A stretch of 64,000 bases of DNA from an uncultured Gammaproteobacteria bacterium (lineage in GTDB: Bacteria > Pseudomonadota > Gammaproteobacteria > Pseudomonadales > Pseudohongiellaceae). The first letter of the stretch is position 1; the number at the start of each line of letters is the position of its first letter. The notes under the pieces are model-generated. The model worked only from the letters and a program-made list of their open reading frames with translations. It had not been told where the DNA came from and searched no databases. The stretch is taken from the NCBI GenBank assembly GCA_903837345.1, contig CAILUG010000019.1, forward strand, positions 62,001 through 126,000. Direction: 5' to 3'. A program made the position numbers and the translations under genes. Below are positions 9,306 through 21,881 of this stretch, one piece after another.

Positions 9306-9898
9306 TTCTCCTCCGGCAATTCACTAAAGCATTGGGCATTGCAAACCGGAAACATGCAGGGAAAGGCCAGGTGATGGTTGCCAGGCTGTTGCTGCCGTCA
9401 TTGCTGCTTACGCTGCTGGCGGGTTGTTCCAACGAATCCCAGATGACAGAGCTGAAAACCTATATTGATTCCGTTGTGAGTCGGCCACCCGGCAAAATCG
9501 AGCCGCCGCCTGAATTCGTGTCCTATGTGGCTTTCACCTATAGCGCAGCGAGTTTGCGCAGCCCGTTTGATGTTCCGGTGGACGCTGCTACCGCAGTGCG
9601 CAACCAGTTGAACAGCAAGGTGAAACCTGACGAAAACCGGCCCAAGGAATTTCTGGAAAATTTTGCACTGGGATCATTGAGCATGGTGGGCACTCTTGCC
9701 AGGAGTGGACAAAAATGGGCGCTGATCAAGGATGAATCCGGCAACATCAACAGGGTCACTGTGGGGAATTACCTGGGCAAGAACTACGGCAGAATAGTGG
9801 CCATTTCCCAGACGCAGATTGATGTGATGGAAATTGTGCCGACCGGTGACGGTGGATGGATAGAACGTCCGCAGTCTCTCGCCATCCCGCAGCAATGA
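9302..9898 (+). CDS. pilP: Type IV pilus lipoprotein PilP
   Basis: An inner-membrane lipoprotein that links PilNO to the PilQ secretin. The lipobox is LLAGC (Cys at residue 42 from this start), followed by a linker and the beta-sandwich PilP domain, with FALGSLSMVGTL and ALIKDESGNINRVTVGNYLG. Two starts are possible: ATG at 9302 has an excellent GGAGG and overlaps the pilO stop by four bases; ATG at 9374 gives a shorter, more ordinary signal peptide but a weaker ribosome site. The first is preferred on the Shine-Dalgarno match. Confidence 0.93.
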   Translation: MILLRQFTKALGIANRKHAGKGQVMVARLLLPSLLLTLLAGCSNESQMTELKTYIDSVVSRPPGKIEPPPEFVSYVAFTYSAASLRSPFDVPVDAATAVRNQLNSKVKPDENRPKEFLENFALGSLSMVGTLARSGQKWALIKDESGNINRVTVGNYLGKNYGRIVAISQTQIDVMEIVPTGDGGWIERPQSLAIPQQ

Positions 9899-9947
9899 AA
9901 ACCGGAAAACAGGAATGTACGGTCCGCGCTATGAAGTGGAGCGAAAA

Positions 9948-12122
9948 ATGAGAAACAAAAGAATGTGGAAGTCATTGAGAGTGTCATGCCAGGTGCTGAT
10001 GGTCAGCTTGCTGTGGCTCGTGGCCAAAGTCGCGTTCGCACAGGCATCGTTGGACAACATCAGCTTTTCTGCGCTGCCGGGTGAGCAGTTTGAAATCAGT
10101 CTGCAATTTGACCAGACCCCGCCCAAGCCCGAAATTTTTGTCATAGACCAGCCGGCTCGCCTGACTCTCGATTTTGCCAACACCCGCAACAACCTCAAGG
10201 AAAGACGTTATCCGCTGAATTTCGCCGGTGCTGACAGCGTCATGATACTTGAAGCCCAGGGCCGCACCCGTATGGTAGTCAATCTGACTGCATCCACGCC
10301 CTACAAAACAGAAACCAGGGGCAATGCACTGGTGGTGGTAGTTGGCAAGGAAGCAGGAATTGTTGCACCCAATGCAGTTTCATCTGCCGATTCAGGCAGC
10401 AGCAAACGTTTTGTATCGCCCGTTTCAAAAAAGAAAGACATTGAAAAAATCGATTTCCGCAGGGGGGACAATGGATCGGGAATGGTGGTCGTGGATCTGG
10501 CCAACTCCAACCTGAGTGCAAAAGTTTCCCAGACAGGCACCAAGCTGATCGCTGAATTCGCCCATGCTTCCATCGACCCCAGCCAGCAAGTGAAACTGGA
10601 TGTCAGGGATTTCGGCACGCCTGTGCGTGATGTGAGCCTGTATCAACAGGATGGCAAGGTGGTAATAGAAGCCAATGTGCCCGAACAATATGAATATCTG
10701 GCCTATCAGACCGACAAGCAGTATGTGGTAAGCGTGACACCGGCAGCGGCCGCAGGTGCAGGTGCAATTGGCGCTGGTGCCAACGCAGCCAATTTCAAAG
10801 GTGACCGCATTGATCTCAATTTCCAGAATATCGATATCAGGGCCGTGTTGCAGATATTGGCCGACTTCAACAATTTCAGCCTGGTAGTCGGCCAAAGCGT
10901 GAATGGCATGGTTACATTGCGGCTCGAGAATGTGCCGTGGGACCAGGCGCTGGACCTCGTACTCCGCTCCAACAAGCTGGGCAAGCGCATAGAAGGCAGC
11001 GTGATGTATGTTGCGCCGGAAGATGAAATCGCCAGCTCCGAATTGAAGCAACTGGAGTCAGCCCAGAAAGCAGACGGGTTGGCACCGCTGGTAACCGAAT
11101 ACATTGCGATAAATTATGCGAAAGCCAGCGATCTGGTGCCGCTGTTGAAATCAGCTGAAAAAGACGGAGGTGGCATTCTCACGGAGCGGGGCAAGGCAAC
11201 TGTGGATACACGCACCAATACAATCATCATCCAGGATGCTGCCACAGTGCTGGAAAAAGCCAAGGCAGTGATCGCCAAACTGGATATTCCGGTCAAGCAG
11301 GTGTTGATTGAGGCTCGTATCGTCAATGCTTCAACCTCCTTCAGCCAGGCACTTGGTGTCCGGTGGGGCGGTGCGCAGACCTTTCCGAAAGCCGGCGACC
11401 AGTTTGTGATAGCCGGCAACCTCAATGCCGCCCAACAGCTTGGCCAAAACCTGACAAGTTTCAATCAGACGGTGAATTCGGCGGTAGCTTCCGGCACGTC
11501 ATTAAGCAATGCACTGGCAACCAATTCCGTGGCACCGCCCACGGATTCACTGATGGTGGATATGGGAGTGAGCGCCCCTTCCCATATTGCACTTGGTTAT
11601 GCCGGCAACAGCGGCTTGTTGCAATTGGAACTGGAGGCCCTGGAAGCAAGCGGCAACGGCGAAGTGATAGCCCAGCCGAAAATCACTACCCAGGATCAGC
11701 AGCCTGCCAACATTACTTCCGGTACTCGCATCCCTTACCAGTCACAGGCTGGCGGTACTGCCGGTGGTACCACCACCCAGTTTGTAACAGCTGCACTTTC
11801 CCTGCAGGTCACGCCACAAATCACTCCGGATGGCCGCATTATCATGAAGCTGGAAATCCATCAGGATTCAGTTGTGCCAGGGCCTGGTACGGTTCCGGCC
11901 ATTGCAACCAACTCTGTTACTACCAACGTGTTGGTGAACAATGGTGACACGGTCGTACTTGGTGGGGTTTACCGGGAAGAGGTGACAACTTCCACGTCCA
12001 AGACGCCGCTGCTTGGTGACATCCCGTATGTGGGAGCACTATTCAAACAAAAATCGGATAACAGATCCAAAACGGAACTCCTCATATTTATCACGCCCTC
12101 CGTGATCAATCAGTTGAAGTAA
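9948..12122 (+). CDS. pilQ: Type IV pilus outer-membrane secretin PilQ
   Basis: Forms the outer-membrane channel for the pilus. The 724-residue product has a signal peptide (cleavage near VAFA-QASL), two AMIN domains that bind peptidoglycan (LDNISFSALPGEQFEISLQF and a second copy near 150-270), a secretin/TonB short N-terminal domain (IDIRAVLQILADFNNFSLVV), an N1 domain and the secretin barrel ending GDIPYVGALFKQKSDNRSKT. An ATG at 9915 is in frame but has no correctly spaced ribosome site; the chosen ATG follows GGAG. A Gly/Ala linker (AAAAGAGAIGAGANA) lies between the AMIN and STN parts. Confidence 0.96.
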   Translation: MRNKRMWKSLRVSCQVLMVSLLWLVAKVAFAQASLDNISFSALPGEQFEISLQFDQTPPKPEIFVIDQPARLTLDFANTRNNLKERRYPLNFAGADSVMILEAQGRTRMVVNLTASTPYKTETRGNALVVVVGKEAGIVAPNAVSSADSGSSKRFVSPVSKKKDIEKIDFRRGDNGSGMVVVDLANSNLSAKVSQTGTKLIAEFAHASIDPSQQVKLDVRDFGTPVRDVSLYQQDGKVVIEANVPEQYEYLAYQTDKQYVVSVTPAAAAGAGAIGAGANAANFKGDRIDLNFQNIDIRAVLQILADFNNFSLVVGQSVNGMVTLRLENVPWDQALDLVLRSNKLGKRIEGSVMYVAPEDEIASSELKQLESAQKADGLAPLVTEYIAINYAKASDLVPLLKSAEKDGGGILTERGKATVDTRTNTIIIQDAATVLEKAKAVIAKLDIPVKQVLIEARIVNASTSFSQALGVRWGGAQTFPKAGDQFVIAGNLNAAQQLGQNLTSFNQTVNSAVASGTSLSNALATNSVAPPTDSLMVDMGVSAPSHIALGYAGNSGLLQLELEALEASGNGEVIAQPKITTQDQQPANITSGTRIPYQSQAGGTAGGTTTQFVTAALSLQVTPQITPDGRIIMKLEIHQDSVVPGPGTVPAIATNSVTTNVLVNNGDTVVLGGVYREEVTTSTSKTPLLGDIPYVGALFKQKSDNRSKTELLIFITPSVINQLK

Positions 12123-12182
12123 AATTGTTTCATCACACTGGCGCGGATCCTTTGGTTCGGGCCAGTCATTTCAGTCGCGAAA

Positions 12183-12734
12183 ATGGCCTCGAAGTTAAAT
12201 AACATATTTCTGGTTGGACCCATGGGTGCAGGCAAGACCACAATCGGAAGATTGCTGGCTGAAGAACTGCACAAGGAATTTTATGATTCCGACCAGGTGA
12301 TAGAAGAAAGGGCCGGTGCCAATATTTCGTGGATTTTCGATGTTGAAGGCGAGCCGGGCTTCCGGCAGCGCGAGCGGAATGTGATACAGGAGCTGTGTAC
12401 CCTCGACAATATTGTGCTGGCCACAGGCGGCGGTGCCGTGCTGGCCGAGCAGAACAGGAAAAATCTCAGAAAAGGCGGAGTCGTTGTCTACCTGATGGCG
12501 ACCATCGGACAGCAAGTGGAAAGGACGCGCCGGGACCAGAAACGGCCACTGTTGCAGGATGTGGACGATCCACGCTCCAAACTGGTTTCGCTGATGGAAT
12601 TGAGGGAGCCGCTGTACCGGGAAGTTGCCGACTACATGGTGATGACCAGCCGTCGCAGTCCCAAGGCTGTTTGCAATGAAATTCTGCAAATGCTCAAACA
12701 GTCGGAAAGCGTGGGGGCAAATTGGAGTCGCTGA
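12183..12734 (+). CDS. aroK: Shikimate kinase
   Basis: Phosphorylates shikimate in the aromatic amino acid pathway. The cytoplasmic protein of 183 residues has the P-loop [12 protein letters not shown] (about 12-23), the shikimate-binding [11 protein letters not shown] and GFRQRE segments, the glycine-rich ATGGGAV and the lid [10 protein letters not shown]. It follows pilQ by 60 bases and overlaps aroB by 13, the standard pilQ-aroK-aroB arrangement of gammaproteobacteria. Confidence 0.97.
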   Translation: MASKLNNIFLVGPMGAGKTTIGRLLAEELHKEFYDSDQVIEERAGANISWIFDVEGEPGFRQRERNVIQELCTLDNIVLATGGGAVLAEQNRKNLRKGGVVVYLMATIGQQVERTRRDQKRPLLQDVDDPRSKLVSLMELREPLYREVADYMVMTSRRSPKAVCNEILQMLKQSESVGANWSR

Positions 12735-13810
12735 AGGTCGAACTGGGAGACAGAAGCTACCCCATCCATATCGGGGCCGGTCTGCTGGCGCGAGCGGATC
12801 TGCTGCAGCCGCATTTGCGCAGCGAACAGGTATGCATTGTCACCAATGAGACAGTGGCGCCTTTGTACCTCGCCCAGGTCGAAAACATGTTGGGCAAGCA
12901 CAAGGTGAGTACTGTCATCCTTCCCGATGGTGAACAGCACAAAACCCTTGAAACTGTTTCGGTAATTTTTGACCGCTTGCTTGAACTGGGATTTTCCCGT
13001 TCCTGCACACTGATAGCCCTGGGTGGGGGCGTGATCGGCGATATGACCGGTTTTGCCGCAGCCACTTATCAGCGCGGAGTTAATTTCATCCAGATTCCCA
13101 CCACCTTGCTGTCGCAGGTAGATTCCTCCGTGGGCGGCAAAACCGGTGTGAACAGACCGCTGGGCAAGAACATGGTAGGTGCTTTCTACCAGCCCCGGTG
13201 TGTGCTGATCGATACCGCTACCCTGAACACCTTGCCGGAGCGTGAACTGAAAGCCGGGCTGGCTGAAGTGATCAAATACGGACTGATCAACAACCCGGCT
13301 TTCCTGGATTGGCTGGAACAGAACATGGCTGCACTGCTCCGCCGCGATGCCTCAGCTTTGACAAAAAGCATCACAGTGAGTTGTCAGGAGAAAGCCACCA
13401 TTGTGGCAGCTGATGAAACTGAAGCCGGCATGCGGGCGATTTTGAACCTGGGCCACACCTTCGGCCATGCCATAGAGACCGCCATGGGCTATGGCGAGTG
13501 GTTGCATGGGGAGGCGGTTGCCGCCGGCATGGTGATGGCTGCAGACCTTTCCTGGCGCATGGGTTTGTTGCAGCAGGAGCAAGCGGCAAGAGCGAAACGC
13601 ATCATTGCCAGTGCCGGATTACCGGTGGCTCCCCCCGCCCTTACCCCGGAGACCTTTGTCAGATACATGGCAAAAGACAAGAAGGCGGATCAGGGCAAAC
13701 TCAGATTTGTGCTGCTGGAAGCTCTGGGCAAGGCAGTGGTCAAAGGCGGAGTTGACGGGTCGCTGCTGGCCACCACCCTGTCTGCAGGGCCGCGCCTGGC
13801 TGCAAGCTGA
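12722..13810 (+). CDS. aroB: 3-dehydroquinate synthase
   Basis: Second step of the shikimate pathway; uses NAD+ and a divalent metal. The 362-residue product has the NAD-binding [18 protein letters not shown], the active-site [20 protein letters not shown] and the metal-binding HTFGHAIE with [10 protein letters not shown]. The start is TTG at 12722 inside the aroK end, preceded by GGGGG; no nearer ATG fits the family N-terminus ([19 protein letters not shown]). Translation is therefore likely coupled to aroK. DamX, which in Pseudomonas follows aroB, is absent. Confidence 0.96.
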   Translation: MESLKVELGDRSYPIHIGAGLLARADLLQPHLRSEQVCIVTNETVAPLYLAQVENMLGKHKVSTVILPDGEQHKTLETVSVIFDRLLELGFSRSCTLIALGGGVIGDMTGFAAATYQRGVNFIQIPTTLLSQVDSSVGGKTGVNRPLGKNMVGAFYQPRCVLIDTATLNTLPERELKAGLAEVIKYGLINNPAFLDWLEQNMAALLRRDASALTKSITVSCQEKATIVAADETEAGMRAILNLGHTFGHAIETAMGYGEWLHGEAVAAGMVMAADLSWRMGLLQQEQAARAKRIIASAGLPVAPPALTPETFVRYMAKDKKADQGKLRFVLLEALGKAVVKGGVDGSLLATTLSAGPRLAAS

Positions 13811-13902
13811 GCTCCGTAACCTCCTCCCGAACCGCTTTTCCGGATATTACTGTCACCTGACTTCCTGAAGGCCCCCTGAAATGTGTGGCCTTTTCCATGA
13901 AT

Positions 13903-13918
13903 TGGCATGGGTTCTGCA
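13903..13918 (+). promoter_or_regulatory. Sigma-54 promoter upstream of gltBD
   Basis: TGGCATGGGTTCTGCA matches the -24/-12 consensus TGGCAYRNNNNTTGCW at every specified base but one, with the exact 10-base distance between GG and GC. The predicted start is near 13930, giving a leader of about 72 bases. Sigma-54 control fits the nitrogen-assimilation role of gltBD. No clear NtrC-type upstream site was recognised. Confidence 0.72.
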
Positions 13919-13931
13919 CAAAGGAAACTAG

Positions 13932-13946
13932 GGCAACATGGTTGCC
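13932..13946. promoter_or_regulatory. Palindrome over the gltB promoter region
   Basis: GGCAAC-ATG-GTTGCC is a perfect 6+6 inverted repeat located just after the sigma-54 start and overlapping the -35 hexamer of the downstream sigma-70 candidate. It could be an operator; the cognate regulator is unknown. Confidence 0.4.
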
Positions 13947-13971
13947 ACAATTTTGGGGGGTGGTGTAATAT
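13942..13971 (+). promoter_or_regulatory. Second, sigma-70-type promoter for gltB
   Basis: TTGCCA (13942-13947), an 18-base spacer containing a run of G, and TAATAT (13966-13971). The predicted start is about 24 bases before the gltB ATG. Confidence 0.42.
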
Positions 13972-14001
13972 CTCCAGCCCTCTTTGCGCCAGAGAAGGAT
14001 T

Positions 14002-17000
14002 ATGAAAACGGGTCTGTACCATCCAGACGAATTCAGAGACAACTGCGGTTTTGGTCTGGTTGCCCATATTGAAGGCAAACCCAGCCATGAATTGCTGTTG
14101 TCTGCCATCAGCTCGCTGACTTGCATGACCCACCGTGGCGGCATCGCCGCTGACGGCGTCACTGGCGACGGTTGCGGTTTGCTGATGCAGAAACCTGACA
14201 GTTTCCTGCGCTCCATTGCCCTGCAGCTGTTCAACCACAAACTTGCGCCAAACTATGGCGTGGGAATGATCTTCCTCAGCCAGGACAACAGCAAAGCCCG
14301 GCAGGCCCGAAAAGTGCTGGAAGCGGAACTGGCTGCGCAGTCACTCAAGGTGGTCGGCTGGCGTGTTGTTCCCACCAATCAGGAAGTATGTGGCCGCATG
14401 GCCCGCGAAAGCCTGCCGCAAATAGAGCAGATTTTTGTCGATGCGCCCGGTATCGAGAAAAAAGACCTGGCGGTCAAATTGTTTGTAGCGCGCCGCAAAG
14501 CAGAAAAGCAGCTTGAGCAGGACAGGGATTTTTATGTTTCCAGCCTTTCGCATTCAGTGCTGTCCTACAAAGGATTGATGATGCCGGCCGATTTGCCGGC
14601 ATTCTATCTGGATCTTAGCAATCCGGAACTGGCAGTGGCGATGTGTACATTCCACCAGCGCTTTTCGACCAACACCTTGCCCAAGTGGCCGATGGCACAG
14701 CCGTTCCGCATGCTGGCCCACAACGGCGAGATCAATACCATCCAGGGCAACCGCAACTGGGCGGTGGCGCGCATCAACAAATTCCGTTCACGCGCGATTC
14801 CCAATATCGAAGAAATTGCACCGGTTGTGAATTTCACCGGCTCTGATTCATCGTCGATGGACAACATGCTGGAAATGCTGGTCACCAGCGGCATGGACCT
14901 CTATCAGGCCATTCGTTTGATCATGCCGCCCAGCTGGCAGAACATGGAAGACATGGATGCCGAGCTGCGCAGTTTCTACACCTACAATTCGCTGCATATG
15001 GAAGCGTGGGATGGTCCGGCCGGTGTGGTGCTGACTGATGGTCGTTATGCCGTGTGCGTGCTCGACAAGAATGGTCTGCGTCCGTCGCGCTGGGTACTGA
15101 CCCGCAATGGCTGGCTGACTGCTGCCTCCGAAATCGGCGTCAATGCCTACAACCCGGAAGATGTGGTGGCCAAAGGTCGCGTGGGTCCGGGCCAGATGCT
15201 GGTGGTGGATACCGAAGCCGGCAAGATCCTGCATTCCAACGATGTCGCCAATTACCTGAAGGTGCGCCAGCCCTACGCCAAATGGGTCAAGGACAAGACC
15301 AGTTTTGTTGAATCGACACTCATGGAACACGTGCCTGCGCTCCAGCCGCTCTCAATGGAAGTGTGTGAAGTGCACATGAAGATGTTCCAGGTGACGTTTG
15401 AAGAAACCGACCAGGTGATGCGTCCGCTGGCTGAGCAGGCTGCCGAAGGCACCGGCTCCATGGGAGATGACACGCCTATTGCCGTGTTGTCCCAGCAGGT
15501 GCGTCCGCTGTACGACTATTTCCGCCAGGTGTTTGCGCAGGTCACCAATCCGCCGATCGATTCATTGCGTGAAAGCATCGTGATGTCGCTGGAAACCCGC
15601 ATGGGCCGCGAACTCAACATCTTCGAGGAAACTGCCGAACACGCCGATCGCCTCATTCTGCATTCGCCGCTGTTGTCGCCTGACAAGTTCTGGAATCTGC
15701 GCCATTTGCAGCGTCCCGGTTATGAGTCGGCGGACATCAACCTGGATTACGATCCTGCCATGGGTCTTGAGCAGGCCGTGAAAAATGTGAAAGCACTTGC
15801 CGAATCAGAAGCGCGCGCCGGCAAGATGATGTTGTTCATCTCCGAGCGTATGCCGCCCAAAGGCCAGCTGGTCATCAATGCGCTGTTGGCCACGGCGGCC
15901 ATTCATCATCACCTCAGCAAGATCGGTCTGCGCTGCGATACCAACCTGATCGTGGAAACCGGCAGTGCCCGCGATCCGCACCAGATCGCCTGCCTGATTG
16001 GTTATGGCGCCACCGCTGTTTATCCGTATCTGGCCTACGATGTGATCGAGCGCATGATCAACACCAACATGCTGCACATGGGTTCGCTGGAAGCACACAA
16101 AAATTACCGCAAGGGCGTGAACAAAGGCCTGATGAAGATCATGTCCAAGATGGGCATCAGCACAATCAGCTCCTATCGTGGCGCGCAGTTGTTCGAAATC
16201 GTGGGTCTGGGGGATGACGTTACCGGCGTGTGTTTCCCCGACTCACTCAGCCGCATCAAAGGGGCGAGTTTCTCCCATTTGCAGCATGACCAGGAAAGGC
16301 TGGTGCATGACGCCTGGCTGCCTCGCAAGAAAATCACGCAAGGCGGTCTGCTGAAATTCGTGCATGGCGGCGAATACCACATGATCAACCCTGATGTTGT
16401 GCAAACCGTGCAGGACGCGGTGCGCAGCGGCGACTTTGCCGACTATCGCAAGTTCGCACAACTGGTGGACAACCGCCCGATCTCGGCCATCCGCGACATG
16501 TTCGGATTGCGCGACGATACGCAGGCGATTGCCCTGGAGCAGGTGGAGCCGATTGAAGCCATTCTGAAACGCTTTGATTCTGCCGGCATGTCCTTGGGCG
16601 CCTTGTCGCCGGAAGCGCATGAAGCCCTGGCACAAGGCATGAACCGTCTTGGCGGCCGCTCCAACTCGGGCGAAGGCGGAGAAGATCCGGTCCGTTTCGG
16701 CACAGACAAGAGTTCCAAGATCAAACAGGTGGCTTCCGGCCGCTTCGGGGTGACGCCACACTATCTGGTGAATGCAGAAGTGCTGCAGATCAAAATCGCG
16801 CAAGGCGCCAAGCCCGGCGAGGGTGGCCAGCTGCCCGGCAGCAAGGTGAACGGATTGATTGCGCGCTTGCGTTTCTCGGTGCCGGGTGTGACCCTGATTT
16901 CACCGCCGCCCCACCATGACATTTACTCGATTGAAGATCTGGCACAGTTGATCTTCGATTTGAAACAAGTAAACCCGCAGGCGATGGTGTCAGTGAAGCT

Positions 17001-18450
17001 GGTCTCTGGTCCCGGCGTTGGCACCATTGCTGCCGGCGTTGCCAAAGCCTATGCCGACCTGATCACGATCTCCGGTCACGACGGCGGCACTGGCGCCAGC
17101 CCGCTGTCATCGATTCGTTATGCCGGCACGCCTTGGGAAATCGGCCTGTCGGAAGTGCAGCAGGCGTTGCGATCCAACGATCTGCGCGGCCGCATCCGTT
17201 TGCAGGCAGACGGTGGTCTCAAAACCGGTCTTGATGTTGTGAAAGCCGCGATTCTCGGCGCAGAAAGTTTCGGCTTCGGCACCATTCCGATGGTGGCGAT
17301 GGGATGCCGGTATCTGCGTATCTGTCACTTGAACAACTGCGCTACCGGTGTGGCGACACAGAACAAGGATCTGCGCGACAAACATTTCATCGGCCAGCCG
17401 GAAATGGTGATGAACTATTTCAAATTCGTGGCGCAGGATACCCGTCAGTGGCTGGCCAAGCTTGGCATCAGCAAACTGGTTGACCTGATAGGTCGCACGG
17501 ATTTGCTGGTGCGACTGCCGCCACAAACAGAAAAACAGGCCAGCCTGGATTTCTCGCGACTGCTGGAAAATGACTACATACCGGCCGACAAGGAACGGTA
17601 TTGCAGCGTCAATCGCAACCCGCCGTCCGACAAAGGTGAGCTGGCCGAGCACATGGTGAGCGAGATTCTGCCTGCCATCGAAAACCGCACAGGCGGCATC
17701 TTCAATTACAAGGTGAAAAATTTCAACCGTTCGATTGGTGCACGCCTGTCCGGTGAAATCGCCAAACGATACGGCAATCAGGGCATGGCAGATGCTCCGA
17801 TCCATCTGCGACTCAATGGCTCCATAGGCCAGAGCTGGGGTGTGTGGAATGCCGGCGGCCTCAACATGCATTTGACCGGCGAAGCCAACGACTACGTGGG
17901 CAAAGGCATGGCGGGTGGCAAGCTGGTAGTAGTGCCGCCACCAGGCAGTACTTTCAAGAGCCAGGACACCTCAATCATCGGCAATACCTGCCTCTATGGC
18001 GCAACGGGCGGCAAATTGTTTGCTGTTGGCACCGCAGGCGAACGTTTTGGCGTGCGCAATTCCGGCGCCCATGCCGTGGTGGAAGGTGCTGGCGACCATT
18101 GCTGTGAATACATGACGGGCGGTTTGATCACAGTGCTGGGCCGTACCGGCCATAATTTCGGTGCCGGCATGACCGGTGGATTCGCCTATGTGCTGGATCT
18201 CGACAAGGACTTTGTCGACAAGTACAACCACGAGCTGATTGAAGTCCATCGTTTGCGCAATGAATTCATGGAAGAGTATCGCAACCATTTGCGCAGCGTG
18301 ATCGAAGAGTATGTGCAGGAAACAGGCTCGGTATGGGGCCAGCACATCCTCGACAATTTCATGGATTACCTGCGCAAATTCTGGCTGGTGAAGCCGCTGG
18401 CGGCGAACATGAAGAACCTGTTGCAGCACGTAACCCTGAATCCGCAATAA
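14002..18450 (+). CDS. gltB: Glutamate synthase (NADPH) large subunit
   Basis: Makes two glutamates from glutamine and 2-oxoglutarate; the ammonia-assimilating partner of glutamine synthetase. 1482 residues. The short propeptide ends before the catalytic Cys15 ([11 protein letters not shown]), the class II glutaminase nucleophile. The central and FMN-binding domains follow, with [13 protein letters not shown] and the [3Fe-4S] cysteines [15 protein letters not shown]; the C-terminal beta-helix is rich in glycine. The ATG at 14002 is chosen because it has AGAAGGA just upstream and gives the right propeptide length. It is followed by gltD after 58 bases. Confidence 0.97.
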   Translation: MKTGLYHPDEFRDNCGFGLVAHIEGKPSHELLLSAISSLTCMTHRGGIAADGVTGDGCGLLMQKPDSFLRSIALQLFNHKLAPNYGVGMIFLSQDNSKARQARKVLEAELAAQSLKVVGWRVVPTNQEVCGRMARESLPQIEQIFVDAPGIEKKDLAVKLFVARRKAEKQLEQDRDFYVSSLSHSVLSYKGLMMPADLPAFYLDLSNPELAVAMCTFHQRFSTNTLPKWPMAQPFRMLAHNGEINTIQGNRNWAVARINKFRSRAIPNIEEIAPVVNFTGSDSSSMDNMLEMLVTSGMDLYQAIRLIMPPSWQNMEDMDAELRSFYTYNSLHMEAWDGPAGVVLTDGRYAVCVLDKNGLRPSRWVLTRNGWLTAASEIGVNAYNPEDVVAKGRVGPGQMLVVDTEAGKILHSNDVANYLKVRQPYAKWVKDKTSFVESTLMEHVPALQPLSMEVCEVHMKMFQVTFEETDQVMRPLAEQAAEGTGSMGDDTPIAVLSQQVRPLYDYFRQVFAQVTNPPIDSLRESIVMSLETRMGRELNIFEETAEHADRLILHSPLLSPDKFWNLRHLQRPGYESADINLDYDPAMGLEQAVKNVKALAESEARAGKMMLFISERMPPKGQLVINALLATAAIHHHLSKIGLRCDTNLIVETGSARDPHQIACLIGYGATAVYPYLAYDVIERMINTNMLHMGSLEAHKNYRKGVNKGLMKIMSKMGISTISSYRGAQLFEIVGLGDDVTGVCFPDSLSRIKGASFSHLQHDQERLVHDAWLPRKKITQGGLLKFVHGGEYHMINPDVVQTVQDAVRSGDFADYRKFAQLVDNRPISAIRDMFGLRDDTQAIALEQVEPIEAILKRFDSAGMSLGALSPEAHEALAQGMNRLGGRSNSGEGGEDPVRFGTDKSSKIKQVASGRFGVTPHYLVNAEVLQIKIAQGAKPGEGGQLPGSKVNGLIARLRFSVPGVTLISPPPHHDIYSIEDLAQLIFDLKQVNPQAMVSVKLVSGPGVGTIAAGVAKAYADLITISGHDGGTGASPLSSIRYAGTPWEIGLSEVQQALRSNDLRGRIRLQADGGLKTGLDVVKAAILGAESFGFGTIPMVAMGCRYLRICHLNNCATGVATQNKDLRDKHFIGQPEMVMNYFKFVAQDTRQWLAKLGISKLVDLIGRTDLLVRLPPQTEKQASLDFSRLLENDYIPADKERYCSVNRNPPSDKGELAEHMVSEILPAIENRTGGIFNYKVKNFNRSIGARLSGEIAKRYGNQGMADAPIHLRLNGSIGQSWGVWNAGGLNMHLTGEANDYVGKGMAGGKLVVVPPPGSTFKSQDTSIIGNTCLYGATGGKLFAVGTAGERFGVRNSGAHAVVEGAGDHCCEYMTGGLITVLGRTGHNFGAGMTGGFAYVLDLDKDFVDKYNHELIEVHRLRNEFMEEYRNHLRSVIEEYVQETGSVWGQHILDNFMDYLRKFWLVKPLAANMKNLLQHVTLNPQ

Positions 18451-18481
18451 GCATCGTTGCCGCGCAAGCGTCAATGGGTGA

Positions 18482-19945
<1,464 letters not shown>

Positions 19946-19981
19946 GAATCAACAAACAAGATTTCTGACCTGGGGCGCAGC

Positions 19982-21046
19982 ATGGCTGAATTGAAAAATG
20001 ACCGCTTTCTGCGCGCCTTGCAGCGACAGCCGGTGGATATAACACCGGTGTGGATGATGCGGCAGGCCGGGCGTTATCTGCCCGAATACCGTGCAATCCG
20101 CGCCAAGGCCGGCAACTTCCTCAACCTGTGTACCAATCCCGAACTCGCCTGCGAAGTCACACTGCAGCCACTGCGCCGTTTCGCGCTGGATGCCGCCATC
20201 CTGTTTTCCGACATTCTGACGGTGCCTGATGCAATGGGTTGCGGTCTCTATTTCGGCGAAGGCGAAGGTCCGAAATTCCACAAGCCGGTGCGTACAGAAG
20301 CCGATGTGAATGCGCTGCCAGTCATCAACTCCGAACGCGATCTGCCGTATGTGATGAGTGCAGTGAAGTTGATCCGGCGTGAATTGAACGGCTCGGTGCC
20401 GCTGATCGGTTTTTCCGGCAGCCCCTGGACCATTGCCACCTACATGGTGGAAGGTGGCGGCAGCAAGGAATTCGCAATCATCAAGAAAATGATGGTGACG
20501 ACGCCGGCGGTGCTGCATGCGCTGCTCGAAAAAGTGGCGCTGTCGGTAATCGATTACCTGAATGCACAAATCCGCGCCGGCGCCCAGGCTGTGCAGATAT
20601 TTGATACCTGGGGCGGGGTGTTGAGTCCGCATGCCTATAAAGAATTTTCGCTGAACTACATGCAAAAAATTGTCGCCGGTCTGCAGAAGGAAAACGAAGG
20701 CCGCAAAGTGCCGGTAATTGTATTCACCAAGAATGGTGGACTGTGGCTGGAAGCCATTGCTGCCATTGGCGCCGATTGTGTCGGACTCGACTGGACCATT
20801 GATATCGGTTCTGCGCGCGCCCGCATCGGCGACAAGGTGTCGCTGCAAGGCAACATGGATCCGTCCGTGCTTTATGCGCCACCGGCGCGCATTCGCGAAG
20901 AAGTGGCGTTGATCCTGAAACAATACGGCAAGGGTGCCGGCCATGTGTTCAATCTGGGCCATGGCATTCATCAGCATGTGGATCCGGACAATGCCAAGGC
21001 TTTCATTGACGCGGTGCACGAGCTGTCGCCCCGCTATCACGGGTGA
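19982..21046 (+). CDS. hemE: Uroporphyrinogen decarboxylase
   Basis: Decarboxylates uroporphyrinogen III to coproporphyrinogen III in haem synthesis. The 354-residue cytoplasmic protein carries both family signatures: [16 protein letters not shown] near residue 25 and the later [19 protein letters not shown], plus the C-terminal [12 protein letters not shown]. It is 36 bases after gltD on the same strand; the gltBD-hemE order is conserved in Pseudomonas. Confidence 0.97.
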   Translation: MAELKNDRFLRALQRQPVDITPVWMMRQAGRYLPEYRAIRAKAGNFLNLCTNPELACEVTLQPLRRFALDAAILFSDILTVPDAMGCGLYFGEGEGPKFHKPVRTEADVNALPVINSERDLPYVMSAVKLIRRELNGSVPLIGFSGSPWTIATYMVEGGGSKEFAIIKKMMVTTPAVLHALLEKVALSVIDYLNAQIRAGAQAVQIFDTWGGVLSPHAYKEFSLNYMQKIVAGLQKENEGRKVPVIVFTKNGGLWLEAIAAIGADCVGLDWTIDIGSARARIGDKVSLQGNMDPSVLYAPPARIREEVALILKQYGKGAGHVFNLGHGIHQHVDPDNAKAFIDAVHELSPRYHG

Positions 21047-21576
21047 ACACAGCGATGCGCCGGAAGCTCACCAATGGTCATGCTTTCGTCGCTCTCGGTG
21101 CCAATCTGCCCAGTGATATTGGCAGCCCGGAAGATACCCTAAGACGGGCGATGGCGGCGCTGATTCCGCTCTCGCAACATTTGCCGGTGATCTCCGGTAT
21201 CTATGAATCCGAACCCAAGGACGCTCCACCGGATTCCCCGCTCTATCTCAATGCAGTGGTAGCACTGTTGCCATTGCCGGATGAAGAGCCCTTGTCGCTG
21301 CTGCACAAGTTGCAGCAAATCGAAAATCTCTACGGCCGCATCCGCACCGGCCTGGTCAATGAAGCGCGCACTCTCGATCTGGATTTGCTGGCCTTCGGCA
21401 ACGAGCAATGCAACATGCCGGAACTGATCCTGCCGCACCCGCGCGCGCATGAACGCCGTTTTGTGTTGCAGCCGTGGATGGAAATTGCCGGCGATGACTG
21501 GCCTTTGGCCGGCCGCACAATGGCAGAGTGGCTGATGGATTGCCAGGACCCGCCACTGGGGCGCTTGCTGGATTAG
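21043..21576 (+). CDS. folK: Dihydropterin pyrophosphokinase (HPPK)
   Basis: Transfers pyrophosphate from ATP to 6-hydroxymethyl-dihydropterin in folate synthesis. 177 residues: [11 protein letters not shown] at the N-terminus, [14 protein letters not shown], and the metal-binding [13 protein letters not shown] followed by [16 protein letters not shown]. The GTG at 21043 overlaps the hemE stop by four bases; an ATG at 21055 would remove four residues and neither has a strong ribosome site. HemE-folK pairing is not a pathway link, only a transcriptional one. Confidence 0.93.
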   Translation: MNTAMRRKLTNGHAFVALGANLPSDIGSPEDTLRRAMAALIPLSQHLPVISGIYESEPKDAPPDSPLYLNAVVALLPLPDEEPLSLLHKLQQIENLYGRIRTGLVNEARTLDLDLLAFGNEQCNMPELILPHPRAHERRFVLQPWMEIAGDDWPLAGRTMAEWLMDCQDPPLGRLLD

Positions 21577-21582
21577 CAAACA

Positions 21583-21600
21583 GCGCCTGCAGCGTTCGAA
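21583..21600 (+). repeat. Dispersed 18-bp intergenic repeat, copy 1
   Basis: GCGCCTGCAGCGTTCGAA, followed by ACAACGC, which lets GCGTT pair with AACGC in a small hairpin. The identical 18-mer recurs 46 bases downstream and again near 31.5 kb with one mismatch. Origin unknown; resembles a REP-type element in being short, intergenic and just after a stop codon. Confidence 0.6.
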
Positions 21601-21628
21601 ACAACGCAGCCGTTGACGTCGCAGAAAT

Positions 21629-21646
21629 GCGCCTGCAGCGTTCGAA
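21629..21646 (+). repeat. Dispersed 18-bp intergenic repeat, copy 2
   Basis: Exact copy of the 18-mer at 21583, in direct orientation, followed by GCAACCCCGCC. Confidence 0.6.
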
Positions 21647-21701
21647 GCAACCCCGCCAGATCAGCGCAATACTCTAGTCAGTGGAGCCATAGCCGGTTCA
21701 T

Positions 21702-21727
21702 AAAAAAAACCCGGCAAGAGCCGGGTT
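21702..21727 (-). terminator. Rho-independent terminator downstream of metF
   Basis: Stem AACCCGGC / GCCGGGTT with an AAGA loop on the plus strand. Eight A precede it, so on the minus strand the stem is followed by a T tract; it ends the metF transcript about 155 bases after the stop codon. Confidence 0.85.
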
Positions 21728-21881
21728 GTAAAAAGGACGTATTAAAACGTCACAAGTGATTTACTGCTTACGGGGAGACCAAAACTACATGGTGCTTATA
21801 TTAGTTACTCACCCGCCTGCATTCTGCGAACCCGGTCACTCATGGGCAGATAGTGAGTGACCCGGTTCACACATTTCACAC

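Larger units (their letters stand above)
21577..21881. other. Convergent intergenic region, folK / metF
   Basis: 305 bases between convergent genes. It holds two direct copies of the 18-bp repeat and the metF terminator. A small imperfect hairpin (GACGTattaaaACGTC) lies near 21735. The T-rich stretch 21770-21880 has no recognisable gene. Confidence 0.5.
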
